A DNA stretch of 64,000 bases from Larimichthys crocea. Taxonomy: Eukaryota; Chordata; Actinopteri; Sciaenidae. Both the position numbers and the translations under genes were made by a program. The notes under the pieces are model-generated. The model had not been told where the DNA came from. It did no database searches and worked only from the letters and a program-made list of their open reading frames with translations. Below are positions 1 to 11,480 of this stretch, piece by piece (the stretch's first letter is position 1; the number at the start of each line of letters is the position of its first letter). The stretch is from positions 13,480,636-13,544,635 of the forward strand of contig NC_040012.1 of assembly GCF_000972845.2 (NCBI RefSeq), read 5' to 3'.

Positions 1-129
<129 letters not shown>

Positions 130-1591
130 TTACTATGAATAAGAAAGATTCTTGCCTGCTTTGGCCTAACCAAGTGAACTCCATGAAATATGGCCGTCGT
201 TTTAACAGTTCAAGTCTGAGCTATAAAAACCTGCAGCCTCACACTGGCTGGCAGCTCGGCAGGACCATAAAACTATAATTTTATCGATTCTGGCTATCAT
301 TTCATGCAAAAAAAAATTAACACAGCCTTCCACCAGAGTTCATCTTTCATTGCTCTCCTTATGCTCAGACTATGTTTAGTTTCTGGCTGATGGCTTTATT
401 ATCTTGTCAGATGCTATCTAAACAGAAAAACAAACTAATAACACGAGTTAGACACGGCATATTAATGCAAAGACACCTGGCTCAAATAAATCAGTCGGGG
501 AGATTACAGAACTGGAGCAAAACCAAAATGAAGACACAGAAAATGTGATTACTTTAATGGAAAAAAAGTATCATAAAGGTAAAAGGTATAATAATCATTT
601 GATTCGTGATCATAAAGGTTAATTATTTTCACACTCTGAGCAGTGATCAAACAACATTTTTTGTCATCACGCAAACAACCGCTAAAATACCATTCTAACA
701 TCACATCTGGAACATCAGTGCAGCATTCACAGTGCTGTAATCTTATTTTAGCAGGATGCTTTCACAACTGACACTGAGGTCTGTTTACACACTTGTTTGG
801 GGGTTTGAACCTGCACGTATTCACACACCTACAGGCGCTCTGCTCTCAACTGACGCTCAGCTCCCACAGTGTGGAGAGTGAAGTGTAAACACAACAAAGA
901 CAGGCCTGCTGAGATGGACATGCACAAACAACATACACACAAAAATCAGCCTGATGATACACAGAATTTTTTGCATCACTCTTGCATGCACCCATATATT
1001 CTGAGAACTCGTCCAAAAACTATGCCATGGACTATTTGAAAAAGTCTATTTTAACAAAGTTCCAGAGAAAGAAAAAAAAACAAAAACGCACAGGTGTTTC
1101 ACCGTGAATTTTTATTTAAGGATCAGTTGCACTGCCCTGCCTCTTTCTGCCACCAGAAGGCTCCCTCGGTAAAGCAGCAGAGCGTCCTGCTTTTCTCAGA
1201 GGTGCTGAAAACAGCCGACCAGGTGCAGCCCTCCGTTCCATCCACTGTCTTCAAGGACAAAGACAAAGCTCACGCTGCCACCAACATTTTTCATACACAC
1301 TTTAATCCACGCATCTATCAAAATGTTTCAGGAAGACGATCTAATACTACATCCTGAATGTCTTTTCCATGATGACTGTGGACAGTGAGGGTAAATGACA
1401 GGCTGTGTGACAGAGCAGTAAAGCCATATTGTAGCCCACAGTCTCCGGTCACAGCGTCGGCTCTTTTGTAATGAGGATGTAAGGTTGAGTCCACCCTGTG
1501 ACCTTTGCTGATGAGCAGGGGGGTCCAGATGGATTCCCGGGGGCCGCATGGGGAGCTTGTCTACCCTGGTCGTCTTCTTCTTTTCTATCCA

Positions 1592-1629
1592 CCCCCCCCC
1601 CACACACACACAAACACACAAACACACAC
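1592..1629. repeat. C-run plus CA-rich microsatellite
   Basis: A run of ten C bases leads into interrupted CA/CAAA repeats. Apparent reading frames across it on both strands are products of the low-complexity sequence. Confidence 0.9.
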
Positions 1630-2329
1630 TCTCTCCTGTTTCCTTTCCTCTCTTTTTCTCCTCCAGCAATAACATCATCCATTCCCATCAGCTCCAACAC
1701 GTGAGCAAGCTCAGCTCAAGAGGCAAATGTCAATGGCTATCAGACGGCTGGAAAAGGTCAGGAGTTCAGATTGGGAGCAGACGCGTGTGCATGTGTTTGT
1801 GTGTGGGCGCATGTGCACATGTGCTGGTAGATGAATATGTGGATATTTTTCATGTGAATCACACCAGCGGGAAATTATAACACTCGCCAATTTAATTCTG
1901 ACAAAATAGTGGCACATCCCAACCAGAGGGGGAATCTAATGAGCCTAAGAGTGATTTATTCATTCCCTCCAAGTCCCAGAGTGCACAACTAAAAGCATGA
2001 AATGGATTAAATAAATACAATTAATAAGGAAAATCAAACAATTCACTGTGCTGTGGTATAATTACCCTAACCACAGCCATCAGCTTTATTTATTTCTGTT
2101 CAGTAATAGCAATGAAATCGATTAGACCTCAATGCCAGTCAGAGTGCTCGTTGTGAACTCTGCAACCATGGCCTATACATTAACATAATCACCTGACAGA
2201 GGGAAGCGCCCTCTATTACGATACATCACATGCTCCCAACAACAGAAACCTTTTAATACACACTTTCAAGTCCATTGTAGCAACAAAGGCATGGAGTCCA
2301 TACTGCTCTGCAATTCCCTTATTCCATGG

Positions 2330-2420
2330 ACAGTCACAGATTAGTATCTATAAAAGGAAGATGGCCATCATCTAATCTTGATCATTACCGACAGACTTAA
2401 TTGAACAATGAGAGGACACA
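2330..2420. promoter_or_regulatory. Candidate non-coding element, homeodomain-motif rich
   Basis: Unique, non-repetitive sequence with closely spaced homeobox-type cores (CATCTAATCTTGATCATTA, CTTAATTG). It looks like the conserved non-coding elements of developmental-gene introns, but conservation was not tested. Confidence 0.3.
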
Positions 2421-2832
2421 ATTCCCCTCTCTGTCGCTTCCTCCCTCGCTCCCTCCCTCCCTCCTTCCTCCCCTCTTCTCCTTTGTGCACGCTCTTGTAT
2501 AATTCCCTTCCCTGAGATGTGGGGCACTAAACCCAAAAAGGAAAGAGCATAAAAAATGAATACGTATCATAAACAATTCTCGAGCCGCTTCCTGAATAAA
2601 TAATGGAATTCTAAGAATAAGCCTTTGTTTTGGATATTGACTAAATTAATTTCTGCTGTTTTACTTCCTTAAGAGCTGGCTCATACCCATCGCCACACTG
2701 CCTGCTGTTTGCAGACAACAGGAGTGTAAATAAACATGACGATTAAGCCGCCCACTCAGACAGGGAGAATCAAGGTGTACACACACACACGCAAACACAC
2801 AACGCAAACGTACACTTTGTGCATGAATTTAA

Positions 2833-2864
2833 GCACACACACACACACACACACACACACGCGC
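2833..2864. repeat. (CA)n microsatellite
   Basis: About 14 perfect CA units ending in GCGC, with a shorter CA block just upstream at 2779-2790. Confidence 0.95.
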
Positions 2865-3136
2865 AGGAAAAATACACAGCTATGCACATTGGCAGATTAC
2901 CCAGAGCACCCAGCCTGGCGCCCTGCAAGTGCTTTTAAATGAAAACATGTTTAATTAATGATGTTGAAGTATTCTGTCACAATTAGGAAGATTTACGGTC
3001 AAACAAGGGAGCAGTGATGTCCCTGACAGCCATGATGAAAGTTTACCCTTCTTGCCTCTGACTGGCAGCTAGCAGCCAACGCTGGACTGGATCCATTTCC
3101 CATCGATACAGTAATGCAATACACCGCAGCACTGTA

Positions 3137-3312
3137 GTGTATATGTGTGTGTGTGAGTGTGTGTGTGTGTCCTTCCTCGCCTAGCTCTTGTCCACATCAC
3201 ATGACCCAAGAGAGGAGCAGGCAGTGGCTGTGCTCTCTATTGATTGTGTGGGCACACGTCATCTAGGGTTTCAGCAGTTAATAAATCAGGCCTGCTCCTG
3301 ACACAACCGTGT

Positions 3313-3355
<43 letters not shown>

Positions 3356-3365
3356 TGTGTGTGTG
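3137..3365. repeat. Two (TG)n microsatellites
   Basis: TG tracts at 3137-3170 and 3309-3365 are separated by about 140 bases of unique sequence. The second is interrupted by GGG. Confidence 0.95.
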
Positions 3366-3600
3366 GGCCTGTCACAGACCAGTCAGCAGGAGTGAAAGCG
3401 ACAGCCACATGATAATGTAACATCACCACCATTCATCCCTGCCACACAGCATTCTGAGACAAAACAACAACAACCTAGGAACCTGAAAAAAAGCAGCGTG
3501 ATTTACAGCAGACATGACAAGTATCACTAATACAAATCCTCCCCTCCCCGCTCCTTCAAGGAGTTCAGCATCCTGCTCTCATCTGCATTTGATACAAGCC

Positions 3601-3990
3601 CAATAAAGCAGTCCTCATGCGACGCAGCACTGTTACATATTTCATACTGACCCACACACTGGAGGTAAACTAGAGTGCTAAGCAATGCTATTATCATAAC
3701 TGAGAACACTAAATGAATATTATGTTGCATTACATCCAATTTACTGTATATGCGGTCATTTCTACTGAATTGAATTAGGATTTTAATAAAGAAAGGACAA
3801 TCATTATGACAATAAAGTCGTTTCCTCCAAAACAATTTTAAATGTTCTGTTATTCAAATAGTCTTAAAATGTTCTTTATTGTATTTGTACTTAACCCGTT
3901 GAAAGCTAGATTTGTGGCGCATCCATGAACTGATGGGACACTTTTTCAGGTCCAAAATGTTCTTTCAAAGAATAGATAATGGGAAGCTGT
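3601..3990 (+). repeat. Local direct duplication, copy 1
   Basis: This stretch is closely similar, in the same order and orientation, to 4812-5203. Shared words include AGTGCTAAGCAATGCTATTA, GAGAACACTAAATGAATATT, GGTCATTTCTACTGAATTGA and GATAATGGGAAGCTGT near the end. It carries no coding frame of note. It could be a local duplication or two insertions of one interspersed element. No other copy was seen in the window. Confidence 0.85.
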
Positions 3991-4122
3991 TAAAAGAGTG
4001 CTCCACCAACTTAGCATTACACTCCAGTGTAACACTTAAAAGGCAAAATCGATGCAGCAGAACCAAAGAGATCGTCTGTTTTGTCTCATGCCTTCTTCTC
4101 CTTGGCACCTGCATTACCCATA

Positions 4123-4130
4123 ATGCAAAT
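4123..4130 (+). promoter_or_regulatory. POU octamer ATGCAAAT
   Basis: Exact octamer motif, the binding site of OCT/POU factors. It is one of ten exact matches in the window, so it is reported as part of that set; alone it means little. Confidence 0.3.
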
Positions 4131-4547
4131 TAAGCACCCACAGTTCAGTTGGAGATTTTGGTGTGATGTGCTAAATGTGGCCACTAGTCTCGAGATGAGA
4201 TGAGGAGCAGGCTACAGAGGTCTGGTTACCTCCACACCTCAGGATTTCTTTCATTTTTCAAATTTGTAGCCTTGCCTCATGTGACATCACTTAAGGTCAG
4301 ATTTCCTGTACAGTTCCTCTAAAGCCACAAAAAGCTTCATACAACTTTAGTCACATGTGCAGTAGTACTCCACAAGACCTGTAAATAGACAATATGCTCA
4401 TGTCCATAGTCCATAGTATAAAATTGGCAAAAATTAAGATTTCAAATTACAATTTATTTTGAGAGTTAAGAGAGCACAAACAGTGATGTGAAAACTAGTG
4501 TGACCTCTATCAAAACATGTCACAGTCATTTCAAAGAATAAATAGAC

Positions 4548-4800
4548 CTTCAACTATTAATTGTTACCATTACTGATTCATTTGTTTTTTTTATATTAAT
4601 CCATCAGTGATTTCGCATTGAAAATGTCAGAAAATTGTAAAAAAATGGCCGTCACATTTCGGTGATTTCTTTTGATTGTTTGTTTTGCACTTCAGCTCTA
4701 AACACAAATATAAATCTGAGCAAACAGCCAATAACAGTTTTCAATACTGAGAGCTGCAGACATATTTCAGATGGTACCCAAAAAGTGTTGAGGTTCAAAA
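4548..4800. repeat. Weak copy of a teleost interspersed repeat (TAATCGATTA-type)
   Basis: The order of words resembles the repeat seen at 8965-9340: an 'ATTAATTGTTACCATTACTGA' type start, then AAAATGTCAGAAAATTGTAA. It is strongly diverged. The class is not assigned. Confidence 0.4.
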
Positions 4801-4811
4801 CCGAACGCCAC

Positions 4812-5203
4812 CAATAACGCAATCATCATAAAACGCAGCACTGTGCCATATTTCATATACTGCCACATATAGTAGAGGCAAACTACAGTGCTAAGCAATG
4901 CTATTATCATTACTGAGAACACTAAATGAATATTATGTTACATTACATCCAGTTTACTGTATATGTGGTCATTTCTACTGAATTGAATCTAGGCTGTAAT
5001 AAAGAAATTATCATTATAAAATTGCTAATTGTAGCTTAAGTCTATGCCATGAAAACTATCGTTCTAAACATTGCGTTGTTTAAATAGTCATAAAATGTTC
5101 TATTCTGTAAGCTGAAAGATAGATTTGTAGTCTATCCATGAACTCATGGGAAACTTTCTCAGGCCCAAAATGTTCTCTCCATCACCAGATAATGGGAAGC
5201 TGT
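4812..5203 (+). repeat. Local direct duplication, copy 2
   Basis: Partner of 3601-3990, offset by about 1.21 kb. The middle 200 bases are nearly identical, while the flanks carry several small indels, so the copies are moderately old. Confidence 0.85.
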
Positions 5204-5679
5204 ACAGCCTCAGTACACAAGGGCATAGTCATAAAGTACCTCTAAAACAGCTTTATGTTTTATCAGCTATCTCGAGTATCATGTGCAGAAAGGGGGCAGA
5301 GTCGGGGCGTTGTATCTGACACTGGGTGGGGGGATGGGGGATACCAAGGACAAGGAAAAACACCAAAGAAATACTGGAGGGACAGGCAGAGACGAGGAGA
5401 TGTGGACGGTTCAGGCAAGGAGGGAAGAGAGTGATGGAGGGAAAATGAAAGGCGAAAAATAGAAATGGAATAGGAAAGCGAGGTGTCAATTAAAAAAATG
5501 AACCCCAGTGCATTTGGGAGGTGACAGCTGGTGGGAGACGAGCTGACAGGCGTCACATTAGGCGGATTTGGTGGCCGCTCCCCTCATCCCCTCCTTTTTT
5601 TTTTTTCCTCCTCTCCCTCTGTCTCTCTGGCTTTCTCCACTGGCGATCGGTAGTTTCTCATGCGGCAGTAGTGGCGGCA

Positions 5680-5960
5680 GCAAGCGAGGCAAGAACTCAG
5701 CTTGGTGTTTTTCAGAACAAGTTCCCCCTGCAGCTACTCCTAATAACGGTAATTATCGTCATCATCTGAGGCTTAAGCAGGCCAGTTTGAGGCCTGAGGG
5801 GCTGGCCTGATAATGAGGCAGCCAGCGCCAGAGGAGAAGACCATTCAGAACACCGCCCTGCCACCAACATTGAGCACTCCCATTTAAAAGCCTTCATTAA
5901 AATAATTCATTATTCAAAACAGGCAATACATTAGCCCCCTGGCTGTCAGTCTTTCTTAAG
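5680..5960. promoter_or_regulatory. Candidate non-coding element
   Basis: Unique block holding GGTAATTATCGTCATC, the near-repeated GGCCTGAGGGGCTGGCCTGA, and AAAATAATTCATTATTC. The mixture of homeodomain cores and balanced base composition differs from the AT-rich flanks. The call rests on motif content alone. Confidence 0.3.
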
Positions 5961-6368
5961 GTGTCTTAAAATATATATCTTCTTGATTGAATCAAACTCA
6001 TGTTCAGCCCGTGCTCCAGGCTGCGCTTGAAACTCGGGTGGCTGAATAGCTGAAGAGAAGTCACAAGCTTGTGGAGCTGCAGTCGACCTGCCAGCAGAGA
6101 GACAAAGACATCTCTGTGGAAAGAGGACCATGCAACCGAAAACACAAAGTACACAAAGTCATGCTACCTTTTTGATAAAGAGTGGGCACGGCTTGATACT
6201 GATAAACAATTTATGTTTTTTTTTTCATTTCACGATAGACAGGTGAAAGAAAATGAGGGGAAGAAGAAGAGGGATGACAATCAATAAAGGTCTTCAGTAT
6301 TGTCTGCCCAAGAAGAACAACGTATCAGCAAATGCATAAAAAAAAAAACATGTTCACGCTAACATGAC

Positions 6369-6384
6369 GGCCCCCTCTAGCGGC
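6369..6384 (-). promoter_or_regulatory. CTCF-like motif
   Basis: The minus strand reads GCCGCTAGAGGGGGCC, close to the CTCF core CCASYAGRKGGCR with two mismatches. It is possible but not compelling. Confidence 0.3.
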
Positions 6385-6805
6385 TGTAGTAATTAAGACG
6401 GGAGTAAAGGAATAGACTAGAGTGACCAAGACTGAGCTCAAGTTGAACAGACAGGTACAACAAAGTTTCATGACCAGGACCGTTTCACAACCTTAACCAC
6501 ATATTTGTTATATCACAACAAAGCTCAGCTAACCTTAGTGAAATGGCCCTTTTTAAATTCAAACGACTGTAGTATTGTCACCATAAAACAGATTTATTTT
6601 TCAGCAGTGATTTGTAACAGCTTTGGAAGGCACAGACAAACGATGTCAATGGAGCAATGTATTTATTTTGCTGTTTAATTTAGAGGACAAGTACATGGTC
6701 AGTGAGTGCTTCAACGATCAGTTGGCCAAACAGCTCTGGAAACATCAGAACTGGAGAGAGAGCTGTGCAGAAATTTATGTAACTTTCCCAAACTGACAAT
6801 CTGAC

Positions 6806-6809
<4 letters not shown>

Positions 6810-6849
<40 letters not shown>
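6810..6849. repeat. (AC)20 microsatellite
   Basis: Perfect dinucleotide tract. The apparent VCVCVC protein on the minus strand comes from this repeat. Confidence 0.97.
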
Positions 6850-6852
<3 letters not shown>

Positions 6853-7639
6853 TCATGCAGCCATTGGCCAGGTGTGTGAAGGTGAACTTCTCCCTTAAGC
6901 CTTCTTCTTTTACACAATTATTTCTGTCACTTTTCCTCCGTATGAAAGCCAACTTTTCACTCCGCCTTTCAGTGTAGCCGTTCAAAACAGCTGCAGATAA
7001 TTTTGTTTTTCTGACATGATGGGACAAGACATTATATGAACTCATTCTTAAGCATAATCCAGACCCGAAATCCCAAAAGCCACTATGAAGCCACTTATTT
7101 CAAATGTATTTTCTGAGTTTTGATTCTGATAGCACATTTTTCATCGTATTAAGGAACATAAATACAGTCTAAACTTAGCAAAACTGATTCAGACCAGGGT
7201 GCATTTGATGAAAGAATACATAAACAAGACACATTTCAGTCAGTATTGAAGTTTGATACCCAGTCAAAAGCTAGGAAGGTTCGTATTTAGTGTAGTATTT
7301 AGTCTACATGCTATAGAAACACTTAAAATAGCTTATTACTGCAGACAATCTTAACAAGATTTCCTTAATGTATCAAATTTGTCATCTACTTTTCAGCAAA
7401 TAAATGCCAGCCTCTAATCAAATGACAGCCAGCATAGTGATGCTGTCCCGGGCAACAGTTGGTGAGGAGGTGACGTGTGAAGCATTCGGAGCCAGGAGGA
7501 GATGGTCCATGACAGTTAGCGTCCTGCCCTAACTGCTGCCCTACAAGCCCTCCCTACGCACCAGGACAAGTCATGAAACAAGAGGTCCAGTAACACAATC
7601 CTCCTCAAGTCCCCGTAGTGTGTGTTCCTGTGCATGGCA

Positions 7640-7760
7640 CATTTCATAAGGCTCCGCTCTTTGACTGGTGATGAGTTTATGCGAAGGTAATTAACAGTAA
7701 TTAATCCTTAATTACAGCAATTAGCAGAGTCGCAGTAAATTAAGCCACATCTGGAGGCAT
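7640..7760. promoter_or_regulatory. Candidate enhancer with phased homeodomain sites
   Basis: TAATTA occurs at 7688-7693, 7698-7703 and 7709-7714, followed by AATTAG at 7719-7724. The starts are 10, 11 and 10 bases apart, so all four cores face the same side of the helix. A unique block with CCACATCTGG follows. TAATTA is the established core for many antennapedia-, paired- and LIM-type homeodomains. The function is inferred. Confidence 0.45.
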
Positions 7761-8244
7761 GGAGCAGGGCTAGACAAGTAGGGGTGGGCTTTTTGACAAG
7801 AGGGAGTAGCGGAAAACACGTGACAGAGATTGTTTAGATCTACCTGGGATGTCCAGGTTGCCATCCCTGCTCCAGGGCGCCTGGTGGGACCGGTGATACA
7901 CTGTGTGATCTCAGAGGCGGGTGATGGGGCAGGGTCTGATGAACACAGAGGGCTGAGAGGGGAGGTTCATTTCTGAACAAAATTGCTTCATCTCAGGGAG
8001 AAAGGCTCCCTTAAGCTACTACGCAAGGACACCCACCATATGGCTGCTCATAGACAATAGCGCTGCTGGTTCTGCTTCGCTGTGCTCGGCTTCTCTCGAC
8101 AACATGTGAACATGCATTTTATACAACGTGGCTGGATAGCAAAACTTGCTCGCAGTTTGTCTCTCTGGAAGAACACACGCCCGCTACGTACGGGATGAAA
8201 TACAGAAAACAGAAACACACACAGTGATGCTGCTGGTTCATTCA

Positions 8245-8432
8245 AAGTCACATGGTTCAGTCTGTACGGTACTATTAAAAAATATTCTGAGTGGTTACTT
8301 AGATTATCCCATGATGCACTGCATCTCCACTGGGAGCAATATCTTCCATGATGACAATGCTCCTCTCCATAAAGCACAAGTGGTCACTGAGTGCTTTGAA
8401 TGGCATGATAATAATGTTAGCCATATGCCAAT
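8245..8432 (+). pseudogene. Tc1-like transposase fragment (decayed)
   Basis: In one plus-strand frame the sequence encodes VLLKNIL, then PMM, then IFHDDNAPLHKAQVVTECF and HDNNVSHM. This matches the catalytic core of fish Tc1-like DDE transposases, where a (Q/H)DDNAP(I/L)H(K/R)A motif holds the second catalytic Asp (about base 8350) and is followed by a helix and a WP.SPDLNPIEHLW block. Here the frame ends before that last block, and upstream sequence is not recognisable, so it is a short dead relic of roughly 60 codons. I saw no terminal inverted repeats. It has no likely role in pbx1. Confidence 0.75.
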
Positions 8433-8612
8433 GCCTCTTCTGTAAATAGATATGATCCTATTGTCTTTTCTATATATAGACAGGATCCAAACTGAGCATC
8501 TGTGTGTAAGTAGATGTAAGTAAATATCCTTCTAGATGAACAATGTGAATTGACAGGTAATGTCAGCTGTGATAAATGTTCAATCTTGTGTTCTCAGCTG
8601 CTCAGGAGTTGG

Positions 8613-8630
8613 TTGGTTGGTTGGTTGAGC
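8613..8630. repeat. (GGTT)n short tandem repeat
   Basis: About four to five GGTT units in TTGGTTGGTTGGTTGGTTG. Confidence 0.9.
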
Positions 8631-8964
8631 AGTAATATTTCTGTACTGCATCTTCAGCTTTACCTCTTTTGAATCGGAGAGTAACTCCGGTTAGATAACT
8701 GGCAGACTCTTTAGCTTCCCTCATGGCTGTCATACAGCAGAAGCCCTGCAGCCTTCCACAAGTTCGGATCACACTTCCACCAAACTACAAAGGGCACTTT
8801 TGTTGTCCCATGACAAACCATGGAAAAGCTAAAAATATCAGTACACAGTCAGCATGGTGGGCAGAGTGAAATTCCAGGATTGAAAGAACCGCTGTGGATG
8901 TTTACTGCTTTGATTATTGATTATTCTCACAATGTTTTCTTTGATTGATTTATCACCTCACTGT

Positions 8965-9340
8965 TTAGTCCGGGACTGCAACTAATCATTATTTCCATTA
9001 CTGATCCATTTGCAGATTATTCACTCAACAATACTGATCATAATGTCCCAGAGCCCAGTGTGATGTATTTATATGTGTTGTTTCCTCTGAGCGAAACTCT
9101 AAAAAACAAAGACATTAAGTTAACTAATCATATGACATAGAAAAGTAATAAACACATTTCAAAATACAGAGCCGTGAAGGGACGTCTGCAAACTGCTTGT
9201 TTTGTCCAACCAAGAGCACAAACCCCAAAGATATTCTGTTTGTATACAAAGTAAAGAAAAGCAACAAATGTTTACATTTCAGAAGTTCGTTACTTGATCA
9301 TTAAGTCAATCGATTAATCAATGAATCAAGTAACTGTTGA
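8965..9340 (+). repeat. Teleost interspersed repeat (TAATCGATTA-type)
   Basis: The segment opens with GGGACTGCAACTAATCATTA, runs through CCAAAGATATTCTGTTTGTA, and closes with TCAATCGATTAATCAATGAA. From memory this is the layout of a repeat widespread in teleost genomes. The class is not assigned. Related copies lie at 30575-30893 and 36640-36853, with weaker ones at 4548-4800 and about 14820-14872. Confidence 0.65.
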
Positions 9341-9957
9341 AATAGTAAATGTCATGTACTGGGCGGCAAAAGTGGCCCTAACCTCAGCACAAAGTTGCAG
9401 CGCAGAATTTGGCAGGTGGACGGATGCCATCCGAATGTTTGATAGGCTTTGAGGGCCCATTAATATTGTAACAGTTGAGAGATTTGCTCCGGCTGGAAAT
9501 ACAATCTCTCCCTGCATTTATCAGGGAGCTTCCCATCAAGGCACACTAAGTCACATCAGCTTTGTTTTGCTACGTGTGCAGTTTGTTCGGACACTGTCAC
9601 AACTACGGAAATCCCTGTGAGGTTTACTGTTTTGCTGAGGCCTGGTGCTCAAAAGACTAGTGATGCTTACTCTGCCCCTAGCTGTCAGGAGAGAAAAACA
9701 ATGTGAGGGATCACTGTCCATTAGCGAGACCAGCTCCAATTCATATGCTCAGAGACATTTCTTGGTCAGATATCTTTGTTAACATCCGCTTTCCAACTCG
9801 CTCGGTGCACAAGGGAAGTGACAGTTTGTTATGGATAAAAAGAAATATGTGCCATAAATTTTACATAAACAAAATAATCACTTAAAAGACAAATGAAGGT
9901 AGTTTTTATGCATGATGCCTCACTCAGCACTACTGAGACTATCCTAATGCAGAAATG

Positions 9958-9965
9958 ATGCAAAT
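9958..9965 (+). promoter_or_regulatory. POU octamer ATGCAAAT
   Basis: Exact match in AT-rich intron sequence. Reported as part of the set of ten. Confidence 0.3.
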
Positions 9966-10184
9966 AATATTTGACTATTGTTTGTTATGACAAGCTGCAA
10001 AGCAAAGGTTCATGCCGATGCTGTATGAATGCATGTGTGTGAGCTGGAGGGGGTCAACTTGGGACAAAGGTTTAGAGCTGTAACAATGAATATGCCAATA
10101 CAATGCCTGTAGGCAGAGAGAGATCGACATAGGCAAAGAGAGAGAGAGAGAGTGTTTACAGCAGAGGTAGTGGTCCAGGCAGTC

Positions 10185-10315
10185 TAAGTGGCCTGGCTGG
10201 CAGGCCTACCACACCACTAGCGGATAAAGCCTAGTCATTAATCACAGGCCTGTGGGATCGTCCCACTGTAGCAGAATAGTGGGTCAGCTGGAGCTCCTGC
10301 TGTCAATCAGCACTC
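10185..10315. promoter_or_regulatory. Candidate enhancer with PBX-PREP decamer
   Basis: A GC-balanced unique block that includes GTCATTAATCACAGGCCTG. On the minus strand at 10309-10300 it contains TGATTGACAG, the exact composite site of PBX with MEIS/PREP. Because it lies inside a PBX gene, autoregulation is a natural idea, but that is inference. Confidence 0.45.
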
Positions 10316-10974
10316 AAATGTGTGTCTGTGTGTCTGAGTGGGGTGGGACTGTAAGCGGGGGAGTGTGTTTTTGATGAGAATGTGTCATTTTGCCTCCAGC
10401 TAAAAAAAGCATATAGTACTGAGGAATTAATGCATTAATGCAAACACCAGTGTGCAAGTGCTAGATGTCATTTACATGAAAAGCATATCGAGTCATCCAT
10501 TGGGAATGAAAGCAGAATTTTCTGCCCTAAGAGCTTGAAGCTTGATCTTAAAAAATAAAGACAACACCGCGCTCTGTAACGCAAAATACTACTATACTAT
10601 GCAGACAGCCCTGTGGCATCAGCAGCACACGCCAGAAACACTAATAACCCATTCAAATGAGACAAACGTGTAGGATGAGGGACTACTGAGCGCATGTTCA
10701 ATTAATCAATCAACCAACCAACCAATGTTTGACCCAGTTTTTTTTTTCATGCTTCTGTTGCAGGTTAATACACTGTCACCACCGTTCACTAACACTTCAG
10801 TCTGCAGCTGCAACTTCCATAGATTTTACTTCACAAAAGCACAAGCTGACCCATTCAAGTCAAAAATCAATGTAGGTTAGCCTGAGTCACTGTGATCGGT
10901 CTAAAACATTGTCATGTCAAGTCTTTGGACAGCAAGTGCACCTGTGTGTACTTTTAAAAACACATATACATACA

Positions 10975-11026
10975 GTATATATATATAGATATATATATAT
11001 ATATTATAATTATATATATATATATT
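10975..11026. repeat. (AT)n microsatellite with palindrome
   Basis: Two AT tracts flank a central ATTATAATTAT and are almost fully self-complementary, so a cruciform is possible. Confidence 0.9.
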
Positions 11027-11299
11027 GGGATACTTCTGTACTCTTCTGCAGGTGGTAGACATTTTGTTCATCCAACAAGACAGCCTGTGCTCATCTCAAC
11101 CCATCAGAAGACATGCAGCACTTTGCATTGATGCTGTGGTCAGCTCTGTCAATATGGTAAAGTGCATAATGCAAAGATAAGGATGTACCTGTCCAGCTGT
11201 GTTTCAAAGATCAATAAAAATATATACTATACGTTTATAAAAAGAAGTCAATGAAATGTAAAACCTCAAATCAAACCGCAAAACACCAATGTAAAGAGT

Positions 11300-11480
11300 C
11301 ATGGAGGAAGTATTCACATTCTTTTCTTATGTAAAAGTACTGAAGCTATACTGTAAAAATACAATAAATAATATACTATGATAAAAAATGTACTTAAAGT
11401 ATTAAAATTAAAAGGACTCAATGCTGATTAATGATGAATTAATATATTTTATACATAGTATATGTAGTAGCTAAAGCTGT
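11300..11480 (+). repeat. Teleost interspersed repeat ('aagtaaaagtac' type)
   Basis: Contains ATGGAGGAAGTATTCACATT, TGTAAAAGTACTGAAGC and GTACTTAAAGTATTAAAA in that order, a pattern I recognise from many teleost introns. Related pieces are at 13312-13450, 22035-22225 and 44328-44480. The class is not assigned. Confidence 0.65.

Noticed and set aside
1150..1161. CTCF-like word CCACCAGAAGGC
   Set aside because: It has a mismatch in the central core and lies in no informative context.
2205..2218. CTCF-like word on the minus strand (TAGAGGGCGCT)
   Set aside because: The 5' half of the motif is missing.
6680..7045. 121-codon minus-strand frame with a VCVCVC core
   Set aside because: Translation of the (AC)20 microsatellite with flanking chance sequence.
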